Origin: Melitaea cinxia
Taxonomy: Eukaryota > Arthropoda > Insecta > Lepidoptera > Nymphalidae
Assembly (NCBI RefSeq): GCF_905220565.1
Contig: NC_059404.1
Span: forward strand, 6,724,472-6,788,471
DNA: 64,000 nucleotides
Direction of reading: 5' to 3'
The notes beneath the pieces were generated by a model, which was not told the DNA's origin, searched no databases, and saw only the letters and a list, made by a program, of their open reading frames with translations. Made by a program: the position numbers and the translations under genes. Below are positions 10,119-23,000 of this stretch, piece after piece (the first letter of the stretch is position 1; the number at the start of each line of letters is the position of its first letter).

Positions 10119-10647
10119 AACTAAATGCTTGTATATATAATTATGTAAACTTCTATTCAACTACAAAACCATATTTATACCAAATTTTTACCTGGATCAA
10201 ATAAATAAATAATAATATAATACCTATACATAAATTTTATCACATTTCGTTAGTTATACACGAGAGCTTAAAGTAAAAAAGGAGAATTTCTAAATCCTGT
10301 TTATACAGTATGTAAAAAATTCCCATCAAATCCTCAAGTACATAACCTATCGCTTCAGTCCATACCCACACACTCTACATACTAAATATCGATCGGCCGG
10401 TGGTCCTTGTTATTCAGTATTCGATTCGTTTCTGTATGTCCGATGCTATCAACAAGGACACATACACACATATTATTGTGATTCTTCGTATGCTCCGGAA
10501 TAGATCGGCAGATATAAGAGTCGATCGATAAATTAAAATGTCTACAACGTGCGTGAAACTCAACAGTGATCTTACATTAAATCAGTATTAAAAACACCAT
10601 CACTTTGATTCCTTAGCATAGTTTTACTAGCTTCAATATGAAATAGG

Positions 10648-10716
10648 TTACTTCAGCCTATCGTAGTCCACTGCTGGACATAGACCTCCCCAAGTTCGCG
10701 TCAAACATCCCGGTTA
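10648..10716 (-). mobile_element. 3' fragment of the 337-bp retroelement family
   Basis: Minus-strand copy of the family 3' section (CTTCAGCCTATCGTAGTCCACTGCTGGACATAGACCTCC). The match stops after AAGTTCGCG. Truncated and diverged. Confidence 0.6.
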
Positions 10717-13700
10717 TCCGCAATCCTCATCCATCCTATGAAATGGATATAATTTTACAAAATAAAAACCAAAATAAAATAAGTTTTAAATTAATTATTT
10801 ATAGTTACATCTAATTCATAGTTGTAATCAACTATTCATATTATTTGTAAATGTATATAGTATTTATTTGTCATTAATTATTTTCATGATTTTACAAATA
10901 AACTCGCTTAAGCATAGTCATACCTAGGTATACCTACTCGTAAGCTCCTACTATTAAAAGCATGGCAATTATCAAATTTAAACATTATCATTATAATGTA
11001 TTAGTTATATAAAAATGTTTTATCTTTCACCATCTTTGTATAGACCTCCATATTTGAATATACCAAACTTATTAACACATAAATATCTTTGTTTAACTAT
11101 TTTTTTCATAATGATGATGTTCGGTTCAAATTGAAATATCAACGTGAATATGATAATCGCAACATTGTAGAATCGATTAAGAAGAGCGATAAATTAGCGA
11201 TTTGAATAACTTAAACGAGATACTAAAATAAAAATGGAATTCGAATAAAAATATAATTTTTTTCAAACGTTTAAGAATTTGGACTCACTATAATTTTATA
11301 TGAATAAATAAAGTAGTTATGATCTGGAAATATACATTTATGTTTTATGTTAGTAGTTGTAATCTAAATTGTAACGATTTATTACGATAAAAACAATTAC
11401 CATTAATTAAATTACCTTCGTTCTTATTTGTTCTATAAAAATTAAAACATATTATGTACAAGATATATAAGCGGTCAATACACGGTAATCTCATCATTTA
11501 TAGCTACATATAGTTACAGTCACGATCAAACCGTCCGAGGGTTCATGCAATAAAAATGCAAATGCGTTCACATGAATTTCGACCGAGGCATGTCTGGATG
11601 CATGTACACTTATACCTGGTCGTTTTAAATTCCTTATATTCGGGTAAGGACGTGAGTATAAAATTAATGTGCGCTTAAGAAAAATCAGTTTCCTAACACT
11701 ATAAAATGTATAAAGTTTTTGGCAGCAGATACAGACGAAATATATGTTCATATTCATATAGGTATACCTATCGCGTTTATGTAAAATTAGTGTTAACTAC
11801 ACCTATTATATATGAGGTATATAGACAGTCTTTGTAAAGTAACACACTAATTTCAGCAATTTTTACACTAATAGAAAGCTAATCTAAATAGTTAGATACA
11901 TAAGCATGAGGTCTCAGGAAATAATATATAATAAAAAAATTATAGCGACACAGTGGTCTCTTTATTGACAGCATGGCAGCTCTACATAATGAATAATACA
12001 ATCAAACAATTGATAAATCATTTTTTGAAAACTTTTTGGTGAGTTAATATAATACATTGCTACTCAGAACTCTTTTTAAAACTAAAAAATGGTTAGCCAC
12101 TGAACGAACAGGTGAAGTTAGTAAAGGCCTAGCATATATTAAAATACTATAAGATATATATTTAATTCAAGAATACTCCTATCCTCCTATTTAAGAATAC
12201 TCTTAACTTTACTTTTCAATTAATGAATTATAAACATTAGAATAGAATCGATACACTTAAATCCCTACGATCTGATTTACGGTTAGCTTTGGCTATTGTA
12301 TGAGAAAAGGTCAAACAGTATCAATCGTATATGATTCATGCATATAAAATAAAAGCGACTTTAAAATGATAAAAATAACGTTTAAATTCAAACCTTAGTA
12401 TCATGTTCTGTGTGGCGTCGTCGCCTCACCTGTTAGTAAGGTCGACCGCGACTCCGCGACCGAACCTTACTCGCACAACGCCTGAAAATAAAGAGAAAAT
12501 TTATTTTCTTCATATGAATTGCAAAATTTAAATATGTTTTTTTTTAACCTTGAATACTGTATTTATTTGATTCAATAAGCACAAAAGTATAAATTTTGTT
12601 CCTTACAATGTCATACTTATATCTAATAACACATACCTACAATAATTCCAAAATATAAATTCATGTTTTAAATAGTTTTTGCATAAATTGGTGGTCTTAA
12701 AAGTAACGATTTTAAAATATTACTTAATATGCAGACTTGATCATTTATTTTTTGTGCAGTTTTAATAATTTTCAATTTTAATACACCTGCTACAGATAGA
12801 TTAAGATGCTTTATACATAAACACTCATTTATTGTAATTTAAGATGCTATAACTGAATTATAACACTATACACGATTATGTATTTGTTGTGTTTTCAACG
12901 ATAAAACGTAAAATAATAACAGCAGTATTATATACTTGTTATGTAGAGCCTTGGAGAGCCACATGCATAACAAGGCTCATTTTTACGCCCACACGTTTAC
13001 TAACATTGTAAGTTGTTTTATACTTAACCGCAGTAAATTAAATAGGCAAGCGTATCTAGCGTGTTTATTTCGACCGAAACAATAATTTCTTTCACATAAC
13101 TTTTTGTTGTATATGCTCCATGCTCTTTGGACTTTCGGTATTAAAATTAAAAATGGTAGAGGAAGAAATAAATAATAATTTTACAGCGCTCGTTTTTAAT
13201 AAAATTCTTATACTCGATAATATATTCATTGTTTCTACATTGTAAGGCAATATAAAAAATATTTTACTTTTTTTGTATATTTGTAGGAATAATAAATTAT
13301 TTGAATGAAACCCATTAAAGTTCGTTTTACGAGAAAGTTAAATGATATAGATCTACAACGTATTTAAATTAATTGGTACATATTAAATAACACTTGATAG
13401 ATACAATTAATTAAACACGCATATTTTTTATAGCAGATGAGTTAAAAAAATTGAGACATTATTATTTGTAATTAACATATGAAAGCATTTTTACTGAAAG
13501 TCATTACGAGACACATCAGGATACAGATAAAAATTTTAAAATTTTAATTTGTAAAGAGCCGAACTCAATTCATCCCGACGGCGTTACTAATTTTATTTTG
13601 TAGTGTATAAATTTTATGAACTGTCAAGCGGCTGTGGTTAATCTGATAATTTTGTCGACACCTTAGTAATACAGAGAATAAATAAAATAGTTTAACTCCT

Positions 13701-14642
13701 TTCGCTTTAGTTCGCTCAACATTAAAAATGTAATATGTCGAGATTGTAAGAAATACTTTTAATGAAGGATTGTTGTTCGTAACTACAGAACTGACTTACG
13801 GATCATTTGAGGTACCTACACATTATTGGATTGAAATTGTTTTTGTGTTTTATTTAAGTCATATTATAATTGTGTGAAATACAAAACAATTTAATATACA
13901 ATAAAATTTAATGAAATCACAGTCTAGTTTCTTGATTTCATAACTTTGTCCTCTTGATCTGGATCTTCTGTGTAGAAATGGGCACATCAGTCGTCTATTT
14001 TAGATTCTTCGATGTTTATAATATCATATTTGACATTTATCTGTTTAACATTTATTGTTTTTGTTTTTGATATGTATAGTAGATATTAGTTACTGGTGGA
14101 ACACTTCTTTTTAATTAATAGATAGAAATAATTACGCTATATAGATAAGTGACTTATGTATGACTAGTTCACAACTTGTAATGAACTTGTTTTGGATACC
14201 CAATGTTAAGCTTTTAAATTTAAAGTTTAACATTAGACCAGATTTACATGATGACATTAGAACTTCCTTCAAAAAATTAAAAAAGTAACGAACTTTGTAC
14301 TCAAACGAGAAGCTTAACTATAAACTAGAAACCTGTAACGATAAGTTTTCATTTTCATAAAGATATGTTTATTTTTTTAATAAGTAATCGACAATACCAC
14401 AACAACAAACCTTCACATTTGTTTTACAAATACTTTTATAACAAAAAGTATCATTCGACACGAGATTGTGTAAGTGATAATGATGCGTGGGTTTATGAGC
14501 GTGAGCTTGACTTGAAACTGGAAACTGTCTCGATAGTTCATGTAATTTTTGCCGTTTTTTCTTAACAGAATTTTCATCCTAACACGACGGTGGTTTGTAA
14601 AACCAATTTAAAAATTTCGGGGCACTATTTTAAGAGTATTTG
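10717..14642. other. AT-rich noncoding stretch
   Basis: No gene recognised. One GC-rich spot at 12415-12480 holds a small hairpin (12435-12471). The remainder is low-complexity AT-rich DNA. Confidence 0.55.
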
Positions 14643-14972
14643 TAACCGACTTCAAAAAAGGAGGAGGTTACTCAATTCGACCGTATATCGGTCGAATATA
14701 TATATATGTATGTTCGGGGATAACTTCGTCGCTTATGAACCGATTTTGATTATTCTTTTTTTTATTGGAAAGAAGACATCCCAAGGGTGGTACCTACCAT
14801 AATAACGAAAGCAGGATCTAATGATGGGATCACAGAGAAATCGAGGAGATCCCTCGAATCGTAGTGACGACTAGTGCGTTTGTTATTTATTTATTTTTCG
14901 TTTACTTACGTATTACTTGTCGGTGTAATTGAAATCGGTTTTTTTCGTTTGCTAGCAAATACAATTATTAAA
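14643..14972 (+). mobile_element. 'ACCGACTTC' dispersed repeat, short copy
   Basis: Begins AACCGACTTCAAAAAAGGAG and ends near CGTTTGCTAGCAAATACAATTATT, with a small palindrome close to the 3' end. It is a widespread lepidopteran interspersed repeat, non-coding, probably a non-autonomous DNA element. It is internally deleted compared with the copy at 40938-41553. Confidence 0.6.
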
Positions 14973-16970
14973 AACATAAGACAAATACAACAATTTAATT
15001 ATTATTCAATTAATTATTTTTAAGCATGATAATGTTGTAGGTATACCTACATAATGTATGAATTACATTAGATGGATCTTTTCAATATTCCAACAATATA
15101 GTAATAAAAAGGTTTTTTCTTATTCTATGCGAGAGGCATCCATTAGCGAAGGGAATGGTGTACCCCCCTGCAAGAAAGCTCTAGAAATCTCAGCAATAAA
15201 TGCCCACAAGCGCTAAATTTATTTTATCGTTTGTTCCACTTAAGGAATAAGATTGAAAAAATGTTCCCAATATTTCTCTGTAATTTGTTCTCGTATTTTT
15301 TTCGTTGGGGCTATAAATATTTACGGGACTCGAATGAGCGAAGAAGACGCTTCTTGTTCGGTAAATTAATTCACTTCCTCAAACAAACAGAATTATTATT
15401 CATTACAACGTACGTACGATTTCTAATAAAGATGTTATTGTCGCACGAATACGATTAACTTAATTAAACTTGTCAACGTAGAGATAAGGAAAAAAAATAA
15501 TCATCGTCAATTTTAATCAACAGTAAAAGTTAATATGATCGTTCTTAATTAACTTACTGTAAAACTCTAGTTTTTAGTAAAAAATTCATTTGATCGGTAA
15601 CATCTCGCAACCGATCTTGTAGGTATATAAGATTATTGCACTTGCTGCACTTATGTACTTTGCTTTATAACTTACCCAAGGTCTATGTGTCATAAGACCG
15701 ACTGGCCTTCCATTTTAAAACTAAATAATGTACTCAATCAGATAGATACCTACCTGTTATTATATTAAAACAACACGGCGAATTTTTTTTTTTTTTATTC
15801 TTATGTTGAAGAAACCTATAAGATAATAGTTTCTTATTCTTCTAATTATTAATATTACTAATTCTAATTATTTTTTTATATACCTATGAATCGGTACGTT
15901 TTTGCTGATATTGAAGCATAATACTGTTAAGAAGAAGTTTATACAGTTATTATATAAAAAGTTTACATACTAAGTGGTATAATAAAGGATTATATAATTT
16001 AAAATCGTGCAAAAAACTCTTTGCACTCGGCTACTTCTCAGAAGTGCAAAATCAGCGATCTCAGTTGTTTACGACGAATGCAACGATGCTCTTTCAGATA
16101 GCATGCTACAAACTAAGAACAATAATGCAGCGATTTTATTAAGATAAAACTACACATATTTTGTTCAAATAATGGATGTTATGGCTTAACTAACCAGTCG
16201 CATGTAACATTATAATTAATATATTACTATTAACTGTGTAAATAATTAGTTTCGGGTGTATGAAGTTAATTTAATATTAAATTACAATTAAAAATGTAAT
16301 AATCGTATATGTAACCAATTCGTATAGGTATATGTACATAGGTATAATTGCCAGATTTACTTTTATTGTGGGTATATCAAGTACCTAATAGAGCAATAAA
16401 CTGACAGAACCACCAGTCTGAATCCGACAATTCCTTTTTGGTTCCCCCATTAAATTTAGTTAAATATAAATGTTATACAATATAACTCTACAGCTAATAG
16501 AGATATGTATTATTACTTATTAGTATCCACTTGGATAGGCGAAATCGAGCAAGTCAGCAAATGCACCAAGTCGTCGTACGATTTTTAATAATACATATCA
16601 ACGCCACGTCTACCACGCACCTGCCATACAAAAGTGCATCGCGTTAACGTTTATGATGGCGAATATTATATTTAGGAGGGCGGAGATAAATGCATCTCTT
16701 TGTTTCGAGACTTAATGTGCATTTTAATGCGAGGTCGCGGGGTCTTCGGCGGCAGTTTACCTAACTCTTATATTATATAACGTTGATATTACATGACTGA
16801 AGTTGTTCTGGGTTATTTTATTTTAAAATACTTAGCGTTCACGTAACGTAGTAAAATTTTACTTTTTAAATTAAAAAAATATATATAGGTACTTTATTAC
16901 CTTTCTAAATAAATTTCTTACAAAACAGCGATTGATTGATCCGGGTTGATTTTTATATTATAACTAGCAG
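14973..16970. other. AT-rich noncoding stretch
   Basis: No gene, RNA or recognisable mobile element seen. Confidence 0.55.
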
Positions 16971-16971
16971 T

Positions 16972-17190
16972 GCCCGCAACTTCGCCCGCGTGGAATTTAA
17001 CAAAAAAGTTATTATTCAGTTCGCAGAGTTATAAAATAAATAAATTTCGAAAATAAAAGAAGCCTAAGGTACTCCTTACTACATCAGCTTTCACCAGTGA
17101 AGGTCCCGTCAAAATCGGTCTAGCCGTTTCAGAGATTAGCCGGAACAAATAGACAGACAGACAGAACGTTATTTTGGTATACCTATGTAC
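16972..17190 (+). mobile_element. Dispersed repeat, 'CTAGCAGTGCCCGC' family
   Basis: Starts TAACTAGCAGTGCCCGCAAC, contains 'AAAATCGGTCTAGCCGTTTC' and ends in a short CAGACAGACAGACAGA run. This is a familiar arthropod interspersed repeat without coding capacity here. Exact ends are uncertain. Confidence 0.6.
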
Positions 17191-19701
17191 CGTGTATAGG
17201 ATGCATTGAGTAAAAAGCGGTTATTTTAATATTACAAACAGACACTCCAATTTCATTTATATGTATAGATCATTTTACAATACAATATTGAGCACTTGAT
17301 ATTACTTTGGTACCTACATTTATTTATTTTTAAAAATTAACTGAAGATAATCAAAATTTACTATTTATTATTTCCATTATTCGATTCTGTACATTGCAAC
17401 ATAATATTTATACTCTATAATAGAAATTTTGCAAAATACCGAAAATACTTTGAAACAATTTCCTCAACAAAATTGAATTGCATTATGAAACACGTTTATC
17501 TGAATCGGTTATTGCAAATATTGCAATATGAGATAAGCGAGGGAGCGGGCAATGATTCAATATAAGGACATATGTCGACTCGACTTACGGACTTTTATTA
17601 AGCGGACTTATTTGGGAAACAATATACGTGGCTGGATTAAAGACGTACACAAGGCTTTATTAACTTTTATGCGACGCACGAACTATAAGCTCAGACACAC
17701 ACACACATGTGCTTCTTCATACGAACTTATTCTAACAAATTACTTATTTCTCAAACCTTTCTTATAAATAACTTTAAATTGAACGAAACGACAAATGAAC
17801 GAATATTGAGAGTATTAAATCTCTTTGTTCATTTCGTTAGTTTGTAACTCATATGGAATTTAAAAACGAACCACTTTAAAAATATAATAAAGTTACTTTC
17901 ATATCTGACTACTTTTCAATAAGATTTCAAATATATATATACTTGTATATAGATATTATATACAAGTAATGCATTAGCTTGAGGTAATCCGAACCCGAGC
18001 TCATTTAGACGGGTTATAGATTCTATTGTTTGGGCTGGCGACGTGTTTCTCATAGCAAGCGCTCTTCCAAGAAAGGAGACCGTCTCCGTAATGTTACGTA
18101 TCCGGACGTTCCCGACGACGTTAGTAATGGCGATCGCGTTTTTCCTATTTATTTGATATTCACATCTAGTAGAATGTTGATGGAGTTCTTAATATTAATA
18201 ATAAATACCTAATATTTGGGTACCCATACCAATCATAATAGTATGACAATTAACATGATTGCATAGAAATTTTCTTTCCTTTTGATTTATTTGCGTAAAT
18301 AGTATTAGTTGCTATTGTTGTTGTTTTCTTTTTAAAGTAGTTGTAACGATACCTAAAGCTAAATAAGTCCACCAAAAACTAATAATTTGTATTTATAGAA
18401 ACAGCTCATTAAATAAATATAGATATATATATATATGAATCTCATTACGTTTGTTACATCTGGGCCGAAAATTATTTTAGCTCCGCTCCTAATTCTGGTA
18501 CATTTGCGATGAGCTTAACAAGAACGAGCGAGCGGCGCGCTTTTCATCTTTGAAGCGCAACATTTACATTTTCGTCTCATTTATTTGCTATTTCGGGCCA
18601 GGCCCCCCTCTCTCCCGCTCTCCTCATTTCTCCCTCCAATGAATAAGTCTCGGCGTGCGTCAGACGCGAGAGTAAAACGGAATTGGGAAGGAACGCTCTA
18701 TAAAGTCTAATTAACTTTGAAGTGAATGCACAAATGTAAGGAAATATAAAAAGAGCCGTCAGGAAGAATTTACAGCTCGGGTCGCTCGGTCTACCGTATA
18801 TTTTACCTTACAAAAATCGACACTGAATAAACTTTATTGAAGCAAATTAGTCATGTCAAGTAACAATGAACATCCTTTTAAATAAATATAAATCTTCTAA
18901 AACTTAAATAAACATAAATCAAAACGGCTAAAATCATTTAGTCGACGCTTAGTGAAAGAGGAAGCAAGATGGCGCATGATCGGAATGTAATCGTACGATT
19001 TCGACTTTTTATTAAGATATTTACGAAGAAAACCCTCGGTATTGTTATTCAGTGGTCGTTTCGTATAAAAATAACGCGTCCCTTAACGCGAGCCTTTTGT
19101 CTCAGGGCGGTGGTTTCTTATAAGGAATTATTTCGTGCCCACCCTCTTGTTTGTCATTCGCGCCTTGCTTTTAGCAGGATGCAACCGTATTTTCGTGATT
19201 AAAATATAAACGCATCAAAATGCAAGTCGGAATTGTCGATATGAATACTAATAATAATACTCATTTTGAATATATTAGAACACTCATTCCCAAATTATAT
19301 TGGTATTTATTTATTTTTCTAAGTAATCAGCCTTATCACGAAGCTGTAATGTTTATTTTATTTTTGTAACGTTATTACTTTTGTTTTTCAACATCAACAA
19401 GCCTTATTTTTAATAATATAAACATTTATTAAATTAAATTTATAATAGGTATATATAACATAATATGAAGGTTACCTTGATTGGTTTATTTTATGTAGCA
19501 CTCATCGAGCCAGATTTCGATAGAAAAACGCGCTAGTCCCGAACCACCCCCGAATATAAATCGCCTTGTTATATTTTCCGGAACATTGGGATTCATGAAG
19601 TTTGTGAGGCTTGACGACATGATTCTTAAAGACATACAGCCTATATGACTTTTTATGTTTATCTTTTGTATATTTTTCATATACAAAAAATATCTGATAC
19701 T
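17191..19701. other. Noncoding stretch
   Basis: No supported gene. A perfect 11-bp inverted repeat with a 5-base spacer (17941-17951 / 17957-17967) and a pyrimidine-rich, GC-richer islet (about 18480-18670) are the only local features noted. Confidence 0.55.
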
Positions 19702-19711
19702 TAATATTGTT

Positions 19712-20061
19712 GAAGCCGCGTTGGCGCAACGGTTACAGCAATGGATTGTACTCGTTGCGCTGGCGGTTGCAGGTTCGATCCCCGCACATGACAAACATTT
19801 GTATTGGCCATACAGGTGTTTGCCGTGGTCTGGGTGTTTGTGCAGTCCTTGTGGGTCTCCCCACCGTGCCTCGGAGAGCACGTTAAGCCGTCGGTCCCGG
19901 TTGTTATCATGTTACACCTGATAGCGATCGTTACTCATAGTAGGGAATATATCCGCCAACCCGCATTGGAGCAGCGTGGTGGATTAAGCTCTGATCCTTC
20001 TCCTACATGGAGAAAGAGGCCTATGCCCAGTAGTGGGATATTACAGGCTGAAGCGTAAGCG
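19712..20061 (+). mobile_element. Full-length tRNA-derived SINE (350 bp)
   Basis: Bounded by identical 10-bp duplications TAATATTGTT at 19702-19711 and 20062-20071. The 5' head is tRNA-related, with an A box within TTGGCGCAACGG (19721-19732) and a B box GGTTCGATCCC (19772-19782). The body is unique, and the 3' end (CTACATGGAGAAAGAGGCCTATGCCCAG..GGCTGAAGCG) is shared with the truncated copies. It would be copied by a partner LINE's reverse transcriptase, and this is the most complete copy in the window. Confidence 0.88.
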
Positions 20062-20071
20062 TAATATTGTT

Positions 20072-23000
20072 CATTTCGAAATAGTCCGTAAATATAAATA
20101 TAATATAATATAATAACAAATAAAAAATTATGACTACTTTTTAAAGTGGGGTGACACAAAATAATGATTTTTTTTATCTAACTGCACTCCATAGAATTAA
20201 TAATAAAAACTTATTTTTTTTTTTAAATCAAGATAAAATTTTTGTTAATAAAATGAAAGTAATCAACTAGTCTTGTATTTACCAACCTTCTTTAGTACCG
20301 AACAACGCGTCATTTTTAAAAGTTTTAGGGCAACTCTCCCTTGTGAATACTAAGTAGGAAAATGTAAAAATCTTGTAAATATACTTAATATAGCTACGGA
20401 GGGAAATCTTTTTAATATACCCCAAAAATATTTAGGAATAAATTAAATATAACAGAGGAAATATACGAATATATATATCATAATAATACTTCTCAAATCT
20501 ATGTAAGTATAATACTATATCATTATATAAAAGTTTAATTCGTTTAATGTTTACTGTATCTACTTAACATCTTACTTTTAACCATATGTAAAGTTGCAGT
20601 TTTTAATTTAACTTCAAAAGAATGAAAAATAATTGCATACAAGATAACTTCATTTTATGTCGCCACTTGAAACTCCAATTAAACTCAGAGTGCCCTAATC
20701 TGATACGAGCAAAAGTAAAAACCGGTTATTTGGCGACTCGGGTCCAAGTTATTATCATTCAAATGTAAATCAGCTATTTTCTGCAGATCTCGCTCAGAAT
20801 ATCTTTTCTTTGTGAGTGTGGGAGATTCTTCTTGCAATATTCTTTTTTCCAAGGGTTTTAAATTAACATATTATTCAAAATGGAAGCGCAAACTAAGCAG
20901 TGGTTGGGTTTTGTTCTTCGTACCATTTCTTTAATAAAAATTTACCTAAATATTAGAAAGACGTTCGCGACAACAAAGCATGTTTGATTTTAGAATATCA
21001 ATTAAAATAAGAAACATAATTATTAAGTTAACATTTCATTAACATAAACCATTTAGATAGGAGATATGACTGTTTTTAAGTGTATGTGAGTAATACCTCT
21101 CTAAATATACATACACTTTACATTCAAACTAGTATGTATAAGCAGATATGATAATCTCATCATCATATAATAGTATTACATAAATCTCTGTTAAATATTG
21201 AACCAAGCGGCACTTACATCCGATAACAAAGAAAGAAAACAATACAATTTGTCACCATAAAGATAAATTTCTTTCATATTTAAATAACAATGATTTGAGT
21301 GATACCGAAATAAAAATTAACAAAAGAAAAAGGGTACAATAGAGCGGTTGCGTAACACGGAACAAAGGGTGAAAGGAGTATGAATATGAATGAATTATTT
21401 GGTGAAATTGGGCCACGCTGTGCGGACTGTTTACCCTTTGCTGCTTTTTTTTCGTACTTATGTTCTAAAATTTCTTAAGATCTTTTTAAATATTTGCATA
21501 TATTAAGATAGTGTCACGAATTTTTAATGAGCCTAAATCATATTTCGAAATGGTTTTCTCTGAAAATTGATGAAAACTATCGGAACTGACTCACCCCATT
21601 GAAATAGGTGTAGTACTCTTACTTCGTTCCGCTTAAATTACGTCAATGTATAATTTTAAACAGGTACTCCTATTTTGATAAAATGATTTCACCACAAGAT
21701 TTACTACGCATGTGATACGTAAAGACGTAATTTCGCCGGGTTCAGAGGAGTTGCTCAACTGTTTTGGACCGGGTATTTATTAAATTGCTGGGTTCGGACG
21801 TAACTCGAGGACAACCTAAGCCCGTACCTTCTAAATGAAGGCCCGGATTATATTAGATTGTGCCTATAAACCGCGTGCACCGCTCCGTATAATAAAGTTT
21901 AAAACTAGATACTTTGGATAGAACTTTGTTAGCATTTGTTTAAATAAACGAGTGTTTTGTTATGCCATAATTAATTTTATGACGGTATATATAATTTATT
22001 AAAAGAGCACTTATTTTTTTATTATTCTTATTTAGATTACACGTTTCTGAAAGGTTTCGGAATTGTTGAATCAGTTTTGTTAAAGTAATTACTACCCTAA
22101 TACTATCATAAAAATTATTTCGCCTTAATTTTAACTAGTGTACCTAAGAGCAAAATTATACCCTATGTTGATGGAGAAAGAGTGCAATTTATTTATTACG
22201 TGAAAATAGAAAAGACTTTTCCACTTGAACACAATTCAACCTTGTTTAATCAATATAGATAGGTAAAGTTGACAAACTAATAAAATAAAATACATACATA
22301 GAGTTCCTCTATCCTACGAACTACGGTTTGCATACCAAACATTTTAGTACACACTCGTAACCTCTATCACGTTTATTGTAACAAGGCCTTAGATAATCTG
22401 AATTTATGTATTATTACAAAGTACATTCATATCATTACGTAGATATAAGTAAGTTCAAAAAAGATAAAAGTATTTCTGTAAAACTTTTAAGTTATATTCC
22501 GTAAGAGCAAATGTTTTTTGTTTTTGTGTCGTGAAAAAGTATTTCAGAATTTCGAATCATTTCGACAGTTATATATTTTGAGTAAGAATCGATTTAATTC
22601 AGTGAAATTACGAGACAGAAGATTGTCAGTTATGTTTGCGGAGACTGAATGTGCCGAATCGGTGAACGCCTAAGTGCTCGTAAATCTTGTGAGCTCTTCG
22701 TTGGATGAAAATAAGCGATATGACGCGATTGCTTTGAAAGAAACTTACAGCAGTTTTTTAGCTACATCAAATTAGTTTTTTTTTTCAAATTACTTAAAAA
22801 AATATTCTAACATGTTTTTACTGTGACCCTATTCTCCTCTTAATATGAACCGTAGAATCCTGTAAAAAAAATCTATAGGTCTATAATCTTATCCTAATAA
22901 TTTATTCAAATCACAAAGTTTATTAAAATGTAATCAAGCACAGATTATTAACAAGACTTTTTTTTTAATAATAATACCAAAATCAGTATTACATAAACAC

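Noticed and set aside
10404..10464. 9-bp inverted repeat GTCCTTGTT / AACAAGGAC
   Set aside because: Short arms with a wide spacer; expected by chance in 64 kb.
19486..20159. Several frames across 19.5-20.2 kb, and similar ones at 30.7-31.0 and 40.3-40.6 kb
   Set aside because: They translate the SINE in various frames; SINEs do not code for protein.
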